Positions 35,401-50,400 of a DNA stretch of 64,000 bases are shown one piece after another. The stretch is from positions 39,189 to 103,188 of the forward strand of contig CAZCQG010000001.1 in assembly GCA_964500775.1 (NCBI GenBank). Reading direction: 5' to 3'. Below the pieces are notes generated by a model. It was not told where the DNA came from, did not search any database, and saw only the letters and a list, made by a program, of their open reading frames with translations. The stretch comes from CAZCQG01 sp964500775 (GTDB lineage Bacteria; Campylobacterota; Campylobacteria; Campylobacterales; CAZCQG01). How positions within the stretch are numbered: the first letter of the stretch is position 1; each line of letters starts with the position of its first letter. The position numbers and the translations under genes were made by a program.

Positions 35401-38400
35401 TTTTTGTATCCAGTAATGCGTTTAGGTCATTGAGTGCCGTTGCATCGGCGGTCACTACCGTAGAGTTTAGGGTAACGATGTCAGCGGAATCTACGTGTGA
35501 AAGTGCGGCTACCGTCGCATCGGTTATTGCCGTGTTGGCATCAAGTGTTGCGGTGATATTCCCTATCGTCGCATCAGCCGCGAGTGTATCAAACGTCGCT
35601 GCGGAAATCGTGCCTCCGGTTATCTGTACGTTTACGCCGTTTTTGATAGCCTCAGCATTGAGTACTTCGGTCGTGAGGTTTGCGGTGTTGTAGGCTTCGG
35701 TGATATTTGTGATAGTACCCACTCCAAACGTATCCACTTTTGCCGCCAAGTCAACCAAATCACTCGCATCCACGCTTGTATCGGTCGTTGTAAACGTTAT
35801 AGAATCGCCTGCGCTTACATTGCCTATTGCGCCCAGCGTCGCAGTTACTGCGTCATCGGCTATAGTTGCAGTCACTACACCGCTCGTGTCTCCCGCTACG
35901 GTGTTGACGTTTGCCGCACTTGATACATCACTGATGCTCACCGCATAATTCGGCGCGGTCGTAAAGATCGCCCCTGTGTTGTTGATTATCTCTAACATAT
36001 CCGACATAGTCGTAGTTGATATAGTTGTGACGTTACTCAAATCTATCGCATTGGAGCTTGCATCATTTATCGATTTAATCTGTGCTCCGGTGAGCGAACC
36101 ATCGCTTAGTTTGAGTGTCCCCGCTCCAATTCCGCTCTGCCCGTTAAATTGTGCATAGCTCAAAGTGAGCGTATTACCGCTTGCTACGTCAAACGTATCG
36201 ATAAACGTATTGATATTTGCTCCGCTTATGTCTTTATTTATATTGACATCAAGGGTGACATTTCCCGTCCCTTTTGTCACGGAAAGATTTGAGAAATTAT
36301 GGCTACTAGAATCCGATACTATCACCAAACTGCCGCTGCCGTTCAAGGTGATACTCAACGTTTTGTCTGACAAATCTTGCGCATTTACGGTGAGTGTATC
36401 TCCATCCGCTACGGTGATAGAATCAAAGTTCAACAACACGACGGATGAGAGATCGATGTCGCCGCTTAGCTGCAAGGTGTTGATTCCACCATCGCCATCA
36501 AGCGTATCTACATTCGTGACATCTGAAACAATAAACGTATCGTTGCCGTCCCCGCCGATGATTTTCTCTACGTTTTGCAAGGTGTCGGTGTGTGTACCGT
36601 CATTTACCGTCGCGCTCGTAGTGCCGTTATTTACGGTCACGGTGAGTCCTGCTAGCGCGCTGCCGTAGTTTGCGGTATCGGTTCCGTTTCCGGCGTTGAG
36701 AGTACTTCCGTATACGCCGCTTAGGTTGAGGGTATCGCCGCTATTGGATAAGGTATAGTTTTCGATGTTACTAAACACATCCGCACCGTCCCCGCTTGCA
36801 CTCCCTGCGCCCGCACTCGTGACATTTAGAGTTATGCCGCTCGCCGCACCGCTATAGCTAAGGGTATCCGTACCGCTGCCGCCCACAAGGCTATTTGCAC
36901 CCGAATCACCTTCGATGATATTCGTACCGTTCCCCATTTTGAGGTGTTCGATTTGTGAGATGGTATCGCTCGAACCGTAACTCGCACTCCCCGATCGCAA
37001 GCTCACATTGACATTCGCCCCTATCGCCGTATAGTCGAGCCAGTCAACGTCGCTGCCGCCTATGATCGTATCATTGCCGCTGCCTGCAAAGATCGTATCA
37101 TTGCCGCTGCCGCCGTTAAGATAGTTATCGCCGCTTACCCCTTTGAGTATATCCGTGCTATTGCCGCCTATCAAAGAGTTATTAAGATTGTTACCGACCA
37201 GGCTGTTTGAAGCGCTCAAAGAGCCTTTGATTCCTTCGACATTACTCAAACTATCACTCGCCGCGCCGCCGATATTATGGCTCACGCTGACCGTCGCACC
37301 GTCATTAAGCAAGGTAAGATTGATACCCGTAGAGCTAGTACTATAATCGACAGTGTCGCTGTCCGCACCGCCGTTAATAATATCCGCACCGCCGCTCGCG
37401 ACTATAGAATCATCACCGTCTTCGCCGAAGATGGTATCTACGCCGCTACCGCCCGTCACTACATCAGCCGCGCTACCTGCATAAAGGGTATTATTATTCC
37501 CTCCCGTAGCAAACAACGTGTCGTTTCCTGCGCCGGAGTTAATGACGTTTGCCGATGCGCTTCCCCATATCGTGTCATTACCCGCACCCGTAGTTACGTT
37601 TTCGATAGCTACCAAGGTATCGATCATACCGCTTGTAGCACCACTCATCGTTGCGGTGGTCGTACCGCTTAAGGTTTGATTCGAGCCGCTAAGGTTTACT
37701 CTGACATTCGAGGAGTTATGCTTATCGGTATAATCCACCGTATCGCTATTTGCCCCTCCGTCGATAAGATCACTGCCAGAGCCGCTGAAAATAGTATCAT
37801 TCCCCGCTTCGCCGTACAGTTTGTTATTGCCCGATATACCGTAGACCTCATCGTCTCCGCCGCCGCCCTTAAGGGTATTGACCGAAGCATTACCGACCAA
37901 AACGTCATCATTGGAAGTCCCCACGATATTTTCAATATCAACGAAAACTTGACTATTGGTGACATCTCCACTGCCGGTATTGTATGTGAATCTCGCACCG
38001 ATAGCTCCCGGTCCGCCGCCGAGATTTACACTTACGCCATTAAATGATTCTCCCGTACCCTGCACCAAGCTTCCTACTAAACTATAATCAACCCAGTCAC
38101 CGTTGGTGTTACTTCCGCCGTCAATCTCATCCACACCGTACGATGCAAATATATAGTCATCTCCCGTGCCGCTATTTATGATGTTCTTAGAATCGTTGCC
38201 CCGAATCGTATCGTTATAAATAGTACCGTCGACATTTTCTACGCCTACGACCGTACCCGTATTTCCGTAGCTGCTGATAAAGCTATTCGTCGCTAACGTC
38301 GATCCGCCGTCAAAACTTAAGACATCGCCGCCGAGATTTACGACCACCCTTTGGCTGCCGCCGTCAAAACGCAAGGTATCGGTTCCGCTACCGCCGTCGA

Positions 38401-41400
38401 TGGCATCAACACCGCTTCCCGCATAAATCGTGTCGTCGTTCGCGCCGCCGTTTATGTTGTTATTTCCCGCTTTTGCATAGATAAGATCATCGCCGGAATC
38501 ACCCTCTAATCGGTCGTTGCCCGTACCGCCGATGAGCAAATCGTTGTCGTTGCCGCCCCAAAGCGAGTTGTTGCCGCTTACCCCAAAAAGGGTATCTCTT
38601 CCGTCTCCGCCTTCGATGACGTCATTACCCGCTCCGCCCCAAATAGTGTCGTATCCGCCCATACCGATGATACTTTCAGAGAGGCTACTTCCGCTCAATA
38701 TATCTGCTCCGTTGCCGAGTCGATAGTTTTCAAAATCAGGCGTATCGGTGGCGGTTCTATACATATAGTCGGTATATCCTCTGCCGTCCGTCGTCTTATA
38801 AAAATTGTGCGCACCGTCGGCTATCGAGCCTATACCCTGCAAATCAATATCCAAAGAGACTACCTCTAAAGCTTGGTTTGCGATGGTAAGCGCGGCTTGC
38901 CCTGTGGCTAGAGAATTATAATCGGCAGCCGTTATCGCGGTAAAGATTATCTTCGCTCCCGTGCTAGAGCCGTAGTTGCCGTAGTGGTCTATCCAGTCTG
39001 CTCCGCCGCCGCCGATAAGGGTGTCACTGCCGTAGTTTGAATACGCTCTGTCATTTCCATCCCCCATATCGTAGAGGTCGTTTCCTTGCGCTCCTAGGAC
39101 CGTGTCCGCGCCGTCAAACATGATAAATGTCTCGCCGTACGAGGAATCACTTCTTCCCCATACGGTCTCGCTTCTCGCAGAGGCGCTTCTTCCGAGGATA
39201 TTTTGGATATTCAGCACGGTGGTACTTCCGTTTGTCGTTCCTGCTATATTATAACCCGATCGCAAATCTATCGTCCCTCGATAGTTATCTTCTAGGCTTA
39301 GCCAGTTGCTACCCCCTTCGCCGTCTATATAATCTACCCCGCTCGCGTCTAAGAATATCGTATCATCGCCCGCACCCGCCAAAATAGTGTTATCTCCGTC
39401 GCTTCCTTTGAGTGTATCGATAAGGTCGCTTCCTTGGATATTTTCGATACCCATCAAGTAGTCGTATTCGGCTACGATTTCAGCACCCGTATTATCTAGT
39501 TGGATGACTTGTGAATAATCACCGTCGTATTGACTTCTATCGCTATCTGCTCCTACGAAGCTTAGTGTCGTAATCGTAGAGAGATCGACGTTGATTCCGT
39601 ACGTGTGTCCGCTGTTATACGCGCTATAGCTTACCCAATCCCCTTCGAGGTCTTCATACACCATACTTCCGTTATCGTTAACATACTCGCCGCCGATGAG
39701 CAAATCGCTATTGAACGATCCGAGCAACGTATCGATTCCTTGCCCTCCGAGCACTAAATCTCCTCTATCTCCCCCGCCTTTTGTAGTAGCGGTGGTAATA
39801 GTGTCGTTGCCCGTACCGCCTAAAAGGGTATTTTCTCCCCCTATGCCATAAATCGCGTCATGCCCCCCAAGACCGCTTATGAGGTTATTTTCCGCGTTTC
39901 CTCTTAGAGTATCGTTGTAGTTGAGACTGCCCGTGATATTGTCTATGTTTCTCACATACGTTTCGACATTGTCGTATCCGTCATTCAAAACCCTGCCGTA
40001 GCTACCGTCTCCGTTGTCATAGCCGAGATCTACCGAAACCCCTTTTGGTGCATAGTAAAAACTAATAGTATTCGTCCCGTGGTTCGCCGTAGCGGTATAG
40101 AATGAACCTATCGAGACATCCCCGCCATCATATTTATCCAAACCGCTACCGGTATAAAGGGTATCATCCCCTTCGCCGCCTATAAGGAAGTTTGCTCCTG
40201 CCGTGCCGTAAATCGCGTCATCGCCGCTATTTCCGTGGAGCGTATTATTACTACTGTCGCCGCGCAATATATCATCTTGATTCGTGCCGAAGAGATTCTC
40301 AATCTCAACTATATGCGGAGTATATCCTCCAAACGTAATAGAGTTTGCGCTCATAGTAGCATCAAGACCGTTTGCTATCTCTTCAAAACTAAGCCAATCG
40401 CCTCCGCCCTCTTTTACGCTTGCAGAGCCTTGCGAATCATCGGTTTGCGTATGATTCCCCCCCTCTATTGCATCATTGCCCGCAGTAGCGACTATCCAGT
40501 CATCGCCGCTTCCTGCTTTGAGGGTATTTACTCCGGCGTTTCCTTTGAGTATGTCACTTTGATTTGAGCCTGTAACATTGGCGATGTTGTATATCGCATC
40601 CGTGCCGCCAAAACCGTTTGCACTAGCGCTATTGCTACTCAAATCGACATTTATACTTTGAGCGGCGATGCTATAGTTCAGTGTATCGGTTCCGCTCGCA
40701 CTATATCCCGTGATATTGCCGCTGCCGTCCAGCGTAGCGTTCCCGCCGTAGTAGACGTTACTTCCTCCGTTTGCGTAGAAGATGTCATTGCCATCCCCAC
40801 CGTATATCGTGTCGTTATATAATTCACTCGAATAAAGGGTGTCATTCCCGCCATACCCCAAAATAGTACTTCCCGCTTGGGCTAACCGTAGATCGATTAC
40901 GTCTTTGTAATTTGTAGCGATAAGTCTCTCAAAATGGGTTTTAAGCGTATCCGTGCCGTCCGTCGTACTTGTGATAGTTCCATCCGTACCGGAAGGTTTG
41001 AGTGTTACGGTGATACCTGATTCGCTAGTAGCATAATAGAGTGTATCCATTCCTGCACCGCCGCTCATCGTATCATCGCCCGCGCTGCCTATGAATGTGT
41101 TGTTTCCTCCGAGACTACCGTCAAGTATGTCGTTATCCGCGCCGCCGTCCAACGTATCATTGCCGCTGCCGCCGTAGATAGTATCATCGCCCGCGCCGCC
41201 GAGAAGCTTGTTGTTCCCCGAAGTACCTTCTATGGTATCTTTCCCCTCACGTCCATCGATAGTATCATCGCCCGCGCCGCCTACGAATACGTTGGCATAA
41301 GAGCTTCCGTAAATCTGGTCGTTGCCGGTTGTCCCTATCACTTTTTGGATATTTAAAAGTGTATCTTCTACCGCGCCGCCGTTTTGGTAGCCGTTATCAA

Positions 41401-44400
41401 GTGCTTTACTTAGCCCCAAATCTACGACGACCGCATTTCCGCCGTCGCCGAAATCAACGCCGCTATAATCCATAGTATTAAACCCATCGCCGCCGTCGAT
41501 ATAGTCTGCCCCTTTTGAGACGACGAAGCTATCATCGCCTTTGTATCCTAGGAGTGAGTTTGTCACCGCAAAATCATCGCTTCCTCTAAGGGTATCGTCA
41601 TTTAACGTCCCTTTTGCATTGGAGATTCCTATAAGTGCGTCAAAGCTTGCAGGTGTCCCGATGACTTCGGCTTTTGCGTAAGCTACGGGGATAACGCCTG
41701 CGGCAGGATTTGAAGTTCTAAGGTCAATACTTACCGCTTTTGTGTCGGTGATATGGCTATAATCAACCCAATCGCTTCCGCTGCCGCTATGGGCACTCAC
41801 CCCGCTCCTCGTACCGTTATAGGTTACCGTACCGCCGTAGATCATATCGCCGTTCAAAGAGCCTAGCATCGTGTCATCACCCGTGCCGCCGACTAGGATA
41901 TTCCCCGATCCGCCCAATCCAAATAGAATGTCGTTATTGCCGCCGCCATCCAAAATATTCGCCACGCTTGAAGATCCCACAAGCGTATCCGCACCGCTGC
42001 CTCCTAGCGCATCTTCGATGTTATACAGGGTGTTTTTCCCGTATCCTATAGAGGTGAGCGCATCAAGAGTGAGCGTAGATTCGTTGGTGTACGCTATGGA
42101 GTTTGTGGCGCTTAGATTGAGTGCGACCGAGATCCCGCTATCGCTAAAGTCGATCAAGTCTCTCGATCCCGTATCGGTCTCGGTACCCGCACCGCCCAAA
42201 GTGACGTATGTCTCGCCGTAGATGACGTTATCCCCTACGCCGCCGCGGAACGTATCGCTCCCTTCGCCGCCGGCTAGGATATTATTGCCGCTGATACCGT
42301 ACATCGTATCGTTGCCTACGCCGCCCCAAATCGTATTGTTTTGAGCATTGCCTATGATATAGTCGGCATAGCTTGTACCTTGGATATTTTCAATATTGTA
42401 CGCAAGCTCTTTATTGCCGAATCCATCATTTTGTACCGCCCACGTAGTATCATCTCCGAGCACTTGTGTAGCGTTTAGATTGATTACCGCACCCGTGGAG
42501 ATTCCCGCTACCGCAAAATCAACAGTATCCGCTCCCTCGCCGCCGTCGACATAATCGCTTCCTTGTGAGGAGTAGATAGTGTCGTTACCGCCGCCTGAAA
42601 GTATGGAGTTGTCATTGTGATCACCCGTGATGATGTCGGCTAGTGCGGTAGTCTTGACGTGTTCGATTCCTAAAAGCGTAGTCGTATAGCCCGTGATATT
42701 TGAAGTACCCGCGCTTCCATCACCGCTGATTCCATTCGTATCAAGCACTATCGTAGTACCCGAGACGGCTATATCATCAAAATATGCCCAGTCCTCATCG
42801 CCGCCGCCATCGAGTAAATCAGCGCCCAATCCTCCTTTCAAGGTATCTGCACCGCTGCCGCCGTAGAGTTTATTGGCATCGCTATTACCGTACAATGTAT
42901 CCGCATACGACGTGCCGATGACATTTTCTACGCTATCAAGATATTTTTGATTCCCGAAACCGTCATCAATTACTCGGTAACTATCGGGGCTGCCGTAGGT
43001 TTGATTCTTGCTCAAATCTACCTCGACCCCCCCTATCGTCGTACCGTTTCTTCCCACGTCGCTAAAGGCTATCGTGTCTTCTCCCGCATCTCCGAGTATC
43101 GTATCTTGTCCTTGTCCGAGGAAGAAGTAGTCGTTTCCGCCTTTGCCGTCCAAGATGTTATTGTCGTTCGTACCGACGATATAGTCGTTCTTCGTAGAGC
43201 CGATGACGTTTTCCACGTTGCTGATGGTATCACTACCGTAGTTGACATGGATTCTCTGTGCGTTTGTGTCGGTCAGATCGACTTTCACGCCGTTATAATA
43301 TTGTCCGTTTTTATAGTAAAGCGCATTATCGGTGTCGTCACCGAAATCAGCTCCCGTGAGATAGCTATAATCAACCGTATCGCTATCCACGCCCCCTTCG
43401 CCGCCGTCTATTATGTTGTCTCCGCTACCTGAGATGATGGTGTCTTTATCATCCCCTCCTTGCAGGTTGTTATTTCCGCTAAGACCGTTTATCGTGTCAT
43501 TCCCCGCGCCGCCGATGAGGATGTTTGCTTCATTGATATTCCCGACAATCTCATCCGCCATCACTGTACCGGTTACGTTTTCGATTCCAAAGAGGACATC
43601 CGCATTCCCCGTCACGCTCACTATTGCGAGGTTTGAATTGAGACGCGCGATCACTCCGCTTCCGGCGATGTTTTCATAGCTCACGGTGTCGTTACCGCTA
43701 TCGGTATGTGACTGTGTCGCGACGATATAATTACCGCCGTAGATTTTATTACTCCCTACACCGCCGTAGATAAGGTCATCACCCGCGCCGCCGTAGATCG
43801 TATCGCTGCCTAGTGCGGTATGGATGGTATCCAGTCCCCCGCCCGCATAAATCTTGTCATCGCCGCTTCCCGCAAAGATGACATCATTGTTTGCGACCGC
43901 ATTTGCTTCGCTACCGTCTACCTTATCGCCGTAAATAACGTTATTGCCCGAGGTGCCTCTTATGGTATCGATTCCCGCTTCTCCGACTAACGTATTGTTG
44001 CCGCTATCGCCGACAAGCGAATCATTATGCGCCGTACCTATGACGTTTTCGATATTGACTACCGTGTGGCTATTGCCGCTATCTATCGTGACGGTTGTAC
44101 TCACGGTGTCATTCAAGGTGAGCTCGACCCCTTTGGTAAATCCGGTCGTATCGACCAAGCTATAATCAAGCGTGTCGCTTCCTCTGCCCGTGATACTTAC
44201 GCCATCAGTCTCATTACCGCCGTCGATACTATCACCCGCAAAGCCACTCGCGCTCTCGCCCCTAAACGTATCATCGCCCGTACCGCCGATAAGAGTATCC
44301 GCACCGCTACCGCCGTAGATAAGGTCATTCCCAGCACCGCCGTCGATATAGTTCTCTCCCGCGATTCCGTAGATGGTATCCGCACCGCCCATGCCGTAGA

Positions 44401-47400
44401 TGGTATTGTCCGCGCTGTTGCCGTATATCGTGTCGGCGCCCGCGCTTCCTTTGATGTTTTCGATATTTTTGATTTTATCGACAACCGTACCGTCACCGAT
44501 ATATACGCTAGCATACGTCCCGTCGTTGATCGCCCCTACGCCGTATACATCCGTCGTATGTGCCACATCGAGATCGAGGATGATTTTCGTAGCGCCGTTG
44601 GTGCTATAATCTATCGTATCCCCGCCGATTCCTTCCGTGCCGCCGTCGATGATATTGGCTTCATTGATCTTGGTCACGAAAGAATCATCGAAATCACTTC
44701 CCACGAGATTCTGAATATTTATGAGTGTATCGGTGAGTGTGCCGCTTGCCACGACTTTAGTCGTCGTTCCCGCTTGCAAATCCGCTACGATTCCCGCAGT
44801 CAACGCCGCAAAGGTATACAATGCGGTGTTGTTGCCTGCAGAGCCGTTTAAGACGTTGGCATTGGCATTTCCTCTAAATGTGTCGTTCCCCGCAGTCCCT
44901 ATGATGTTGTTTACATACAGTACGCTGTCACTCTTGTGCGTCGTCGCGGTTCCCGTTCTAAACGCTACGTTATTTGCACTTGTCGATAAGTCCGCGAAAA
45001 TATTATAAGTGCTATCGATAATAGCGCCGTAATCGACCGTATCATTTCCGCTTGCACCCGCACTCACGCCGTCCCACGTACCGCCGTATATCGTATTTGC
45101 GGCACCGAATTTTGCCGCTTCGTCTGCTCCTAAGCCATCATAATAGGTTTTAAACACGTCATCGCCGCTATCACCCACCATCACGTCGCTTCCAAGCCCC
45201 GCAAATAGTAAGTCGTCATCGATGCCGCCATCAAGATAGTTGTCTCCGCTGACGCCATACAACGTATCATCGCCGCCGTGTCCCCAAATGGAGTTATCGG
45301 CTTGGCTTCCCCGTATAGTGTCGCCCTCAAGATCGCTTCCTCGTGCTTGTTCGATTCCATATAAGAGATTGAATCCTTGATCGGCACTATATGCGAAACC
45401 ATTGTAGTTATATGTACCGACTACGTTTGCATCATAGGTGCTTTCATCGGCAGGCTGGATACCGCTCTTGCCGCCCAAATCTACGGTAAGCCCTTTTATC
45501 GCGAGCCTATAATCGACCATATCCAATGCGCCGCTATCGGTAGTCTCATCGCCGCCGTAGACGAAATTGGTCATATTATCGGCCGCTTCAAAAACCAAAG
45601 TATCATTCCCCGCTTCGCCATACAGGGTGTCTTGACCGATGCCTGCTTTGAGAATATCAGCACCGCCACCGCCGTATATCGTGTCGTTTCCTAGTCCACC
45701 GCTAATATCATCGGCTCCTGCCGCACCGAATATCGTGTCGTTCGCCGTACCGCCGACGAGTAAGTCGCCATCGCTCGAAGCGGAGTTTCTCACTTGCGTG
45801 CCGCCGTAAATGACGTTATTACCCGAGATTCCGTAGATGCTATCTACACCGTCTAGTCCGACGAACGTGTTGATTCCTTCGCTTCCCGTTATCGTGTCAT
45901 TTTGTGCAGTTCCCGTGATATTTTCGATAGAAGTGATGACGTGATGATTTGCGGTATTGCCCACTTGTACGTTTACGTCGGTGACACCTTGCATATTGAT
46001 GACGACGCGCTCCGCCAAACCGCTATAATCAACGGTATCAAAACCATCGCCGCCGTCCACGAGGTTGGATGCCGCATTCGCCACGCTTTGCATAAACACG
46101 ACATCATCACCCCCTTGTCCATAAATCGTATCAGCACCGCTTCCCGTGAAAATGCTATCGTTGCCCAATCCCGCATAAATCGTGTTTATGCCGCTACCGC
46201 CGTAAACGGTATCTTGTTGTGCGGAGGCTATGACATTGTCGATTCCATATAACGTATCGTCTTTCGTACCGCTTGCAAAGGTGTTATTGAGCAAGTCTAC
46301 TTGTGCGCTCTGTGTCGTGAGATTTATCAAGACTTTATTGCCGTAATTGCTGTAGTCTATGGTGTCTTGCTCGGAATCCGTATGGGAATCTATCGCTCCG
46401 CTGCCGTCAAACGTGACGCTTCCTCCATACACCGTATCGCTATTATCACCCATCATCACGAACTTATCGCTACCGGCACCGCCGACGAGGATATTTGAAG
46501 CACCGCTCCCTTTTAAGGTATCCGCACCCGCACCGCCGATGGCGTTTTGGATATTTCTGATCGCATCGTTATAGCCGCTTCCCACGACATTCGCACTTTG
46601 ATTCGTCAAGTCTACTATTACGCTATTTGCAGCACCGACATATTGGTAGCTCACAAAGTTGCCGCTACTTCCGCTTCCTCCATCAAGATAGTTGTCCCCG
46701 CTTCTTCCCATCAAGAAGTCGCTACCCGCACCTCCTATGAGGGTGTTATTTGCGCCGTCTTTTCCGAGGAGCGTATCGTTCCCTGCCGTACCCGTGACGT
46801 TTTCTATGCTTTTGAGTTTGTCATCGCTCTTCGCACCGTCACTAAAATCTACCGTCGCAAAACCGTTCCCGTCAAGCGTATTTAAATCTACCGATAGATG
46901 TTCGGTATTGTCGGTAAGGGCGCTATAGTCCATCGTATCGCTATCACTCCCGTTTTCGATACCCGCTACGCCAAATCCATCAATCGTATTGCCGCCCGTA
47001 TAAGAAGCCGTAGCCGCTTGTATCGTATCGCTACCGCCCCCGCCGTATACGGTATTTATCGTCGTATCATCCAAGGTGATATTATCGCTATTTGCACTGC
47101 CTATAATATTTTCTATCCCAAAAAAGCTATCAAGTCCCGTCGCGGCACTTTGTGCGTAGCCCGTAGCGCCAGCGAAAGTCCCTCCCGTAGCAGAGTTAAG
47201 ATTCACGGTAACGCTTGCTAACGCATTTTGGAAGCTCACCCAATCCGCTTCAGCTCCTACGACGCTATCGGTGCCGCCGTAAATGGTATCATCTCCGCTT
47301 CCGCTAAATATCGTGTCCACGCCACTGCCGCCGAAAATGCTATTTGCCCCTGCGTTTGCATAGATGACATCATCATCCGCGCCGCCGTCGACAAAGTCAT

Positions 47401-50400
47401 TGCCCGTTCCCGCAGTAATTACATCTGCGCCCGCTTCGCCGTAAAGGGAGTTGAGACCTGCCGTACCCGCGATAATATCCGCGCCCGCACCCCCTTTTAA
47501 AATATTGCTATTGCCATCGCCCGTGAGGTTATCGGCACCCGCACCGCCGAAAATATTTTGGATATTTTTGATACTGTCGTTTTGCGCGTTGGTGATACTT
47601 ACGGTTCTATAGTTTGCCCCATCAAGGGTGACCGTGATATTTTGATTGGCAGCGGCATTACTATAATCCATAGTATTGTTCCCGCCGTTGCCGTCAAACT
47701 GATTGGATACCGCAAAGTTGGTTTTGAAGGAATCATCCCCATCGCCCCCTTTTGCATTTTGGATATTGCTCAAAGTATCAAAATCTCCCGCGACTACCTC
47801 TTGTGCCGTACTCAAACCCAGATCGAGCGTAACGCCCGCCGTATAATATTCGTAGCTCACGAGATTCCCGCTACCGCCGTTACCGTCTATCGTATTTGCG
47901 ATCGCTCCCGTTGCCATTTTGAAAATATCATTTCCGCTGCCGCCGATAGCGTTTTGGATAGAGACGAGCGTGTCTTGGTCGGAAGCATTGACGTAGCCTA
48001 GACCTATTTTAAAATCAACCTCAACACCCCCGAGAGCATACGTATAACTTACCGTGTTGCTGCCGCTGCCGCCGTCAAGATAATCATTCCCGCCTCTTCC
48101 CATAAGGGTGTCATCCCCTGCGCCGCCTTTGAGTGTATTTACGCCGCCATCGCCGTAGATCGTGTCATTTCCGTCCGTTCCCGTGATATTTTGAATATTT
48201 ACGTAAGCATCGGTTGCAGTAGTGATTGTGTTTTGAATCACAAGTCCGTTGCCCGCTAGATCGATTCTGACAAAATCTTGGGTCGCATCATCTACGGTCA
48301 AACTGCTATAATCGACCGTATCGCCCTTGTCGTCATAGGTATTGCCGTTAAAACTATTGTTTCTCGTAAAATGGGATTTAAAGGTGTCGTCAAAATTACT
48401 TCCGACGACATTCTCGATACTCACTAGCGTATCGCTTCCCATACCGCCGCCGACGTTTTGCGCGGTTTCGATTCCGAGATCGACATTCACCGCGGCTATC
48501 GCTTCGGAATAATTTACCGTATCGACTCCGCCCTCGCCGTCCATGTAGTCGCTACCGCTACCGCTAAACATTACGTCGTTGTCGTCTCCGCCGTAAAGCG
48601 AGTTTGTCCCCGCGCTCCCTTTAAGCGTATCTGCGCCGCTCTCCCCTTTGAGGATGTTGTCGCCGGCGCTTCCTATTATGATGTCATCCCCTGCGCTTCC
48701 TATGACGTTCTCGACCGTACTTACGGTATCGCTTTGTTGTGTCGTCGCGCCGTTTTTGAGCGTAGCTGTGCCGCTTCCGAGATTTGCCTCTAAGTGGTAT
48801 GTGCTATTTGTTATCGCGCTATAGTCGATCGTATCGATGCCGTCTCCGCCGATGATTTGGTCGTTTCCGTCACCAATATCGGTAGCTATGAAAACATCAT
48901 CCCCGCTTCCGCCATCAAGCACATCCGCGCCCCCTTTACCCTCGATACGGTCGTCTCCTGCCATACCTTCGAGTTTATTCCCTTGGGCATCACCTATGAG
49001 GGTATCGAAACTGCCGCTCCCTTTGAGGTTGATGATTCCATACAAGTTATCCGTCGATTCGAGATTCGCCGCAAAACCGTCGTCGAGAAAGCTGTTTGAT
49101 TTCAACGCTTGCGCATACACGTTGCCGTTTACATCAGTCGTCGTATCACTCAAATCGACATACACTTTCGCGACGTTTGCATAGTCGACCCTATTGTATT
49201 CTCCTGCTTGCAGGGTGTGCGTAGTACCGTCAAACGTCCCGCCGTAGTAGGTATCCGCGCCGTTTGTCGCTACAAATTTATCATCGCCCTCGCCGCCGAT
49301 TATCGTGTTGGCTACGTCGCTTCCGATGATGCTATCATCAGAATCCGAACCTATGACGTTTTGGATATTTGATATGGTATCGCTTCCCATGCCGCCGCCG
49401 ACAACTTGCTGTGCCGTATCTCTCAAATCTACTCGGATTCCGCTAGAGGCATCGGCGAAGTTGATAGTATTGACACCCGTACCGCCGTCTATGATGTCGT
49501 TACCGCTACCGCTAAAGAGGGTGTCATCGCCCGCTTCGCCGTAGAGTTCGTTTGTTCCCGCACTTCCTTTGATAATATCTGCGCCGCCGCCCCCTTTCAG
49601 GACATTGCTATTCGCGTTACCTGTTATGGTATCCGCTCCGGCACCTCCGGTGATATTTTGGATATTTGCGAGGGTATCGCTTCCGAATGTAGTACCGCTA
49701 AGTTTTTTCGTGACGCTAGAGGTCGTCAAGTCGGCTTCGATAGTTCTATTTACCGCATACGCACTATAATCTACCGTATTGCCGCTGCCTCCGACGCCAT
49801 CTATCGTATCGCTACCGTCATCGCCGTCTATAAGAGTTCCGTTTGCTTGCAAGATTCCCGCTTTGAATATATCGCTGCCGTTACTGCTTCCTAGGAGATG
49901 ATCGTCGCCGCCGCTCCCTATAAGCGTGTTGCCGTCCCCCATAAAGGCATCGAGCGTGTTGTCAAGATCGTTGCCGCCTATCTTGTCTGCTTGTATCGTA
50001 CCTCTAATGTTTTCGATATTGATGAGCTTATCGGATTCTAATCCAAACTCCGCAACGGTATATCCGCTGCCGTCAACATCTTTCATATTGAGATCAAGGG
50101 CAACTAGCTTGGTATTGTAGTAAACCCAGTCGCCGATTCCCACGGTATTGGCGCCGCCGTCGATAGTGTTATTGCCGCCCGTGCTTACGAAAACATCATC
50201 ACCGTCCCCTCCGTAGAGTTTGTCATCACCGGCACCCCCTTCGATGGTGTCATTTCCCGCGCCGCCGTAAAGCTCATTCGCGCTTGCATCCCCTTTTATG
50301 GAATCATTCCCGCTCGTTCCTATGACGTTGCGGATATTTTTGACCAAATCGTAGGTGTTTGCCAGTGCCGATGAGCGCGCGCTATCGCTATAAATAGTGA

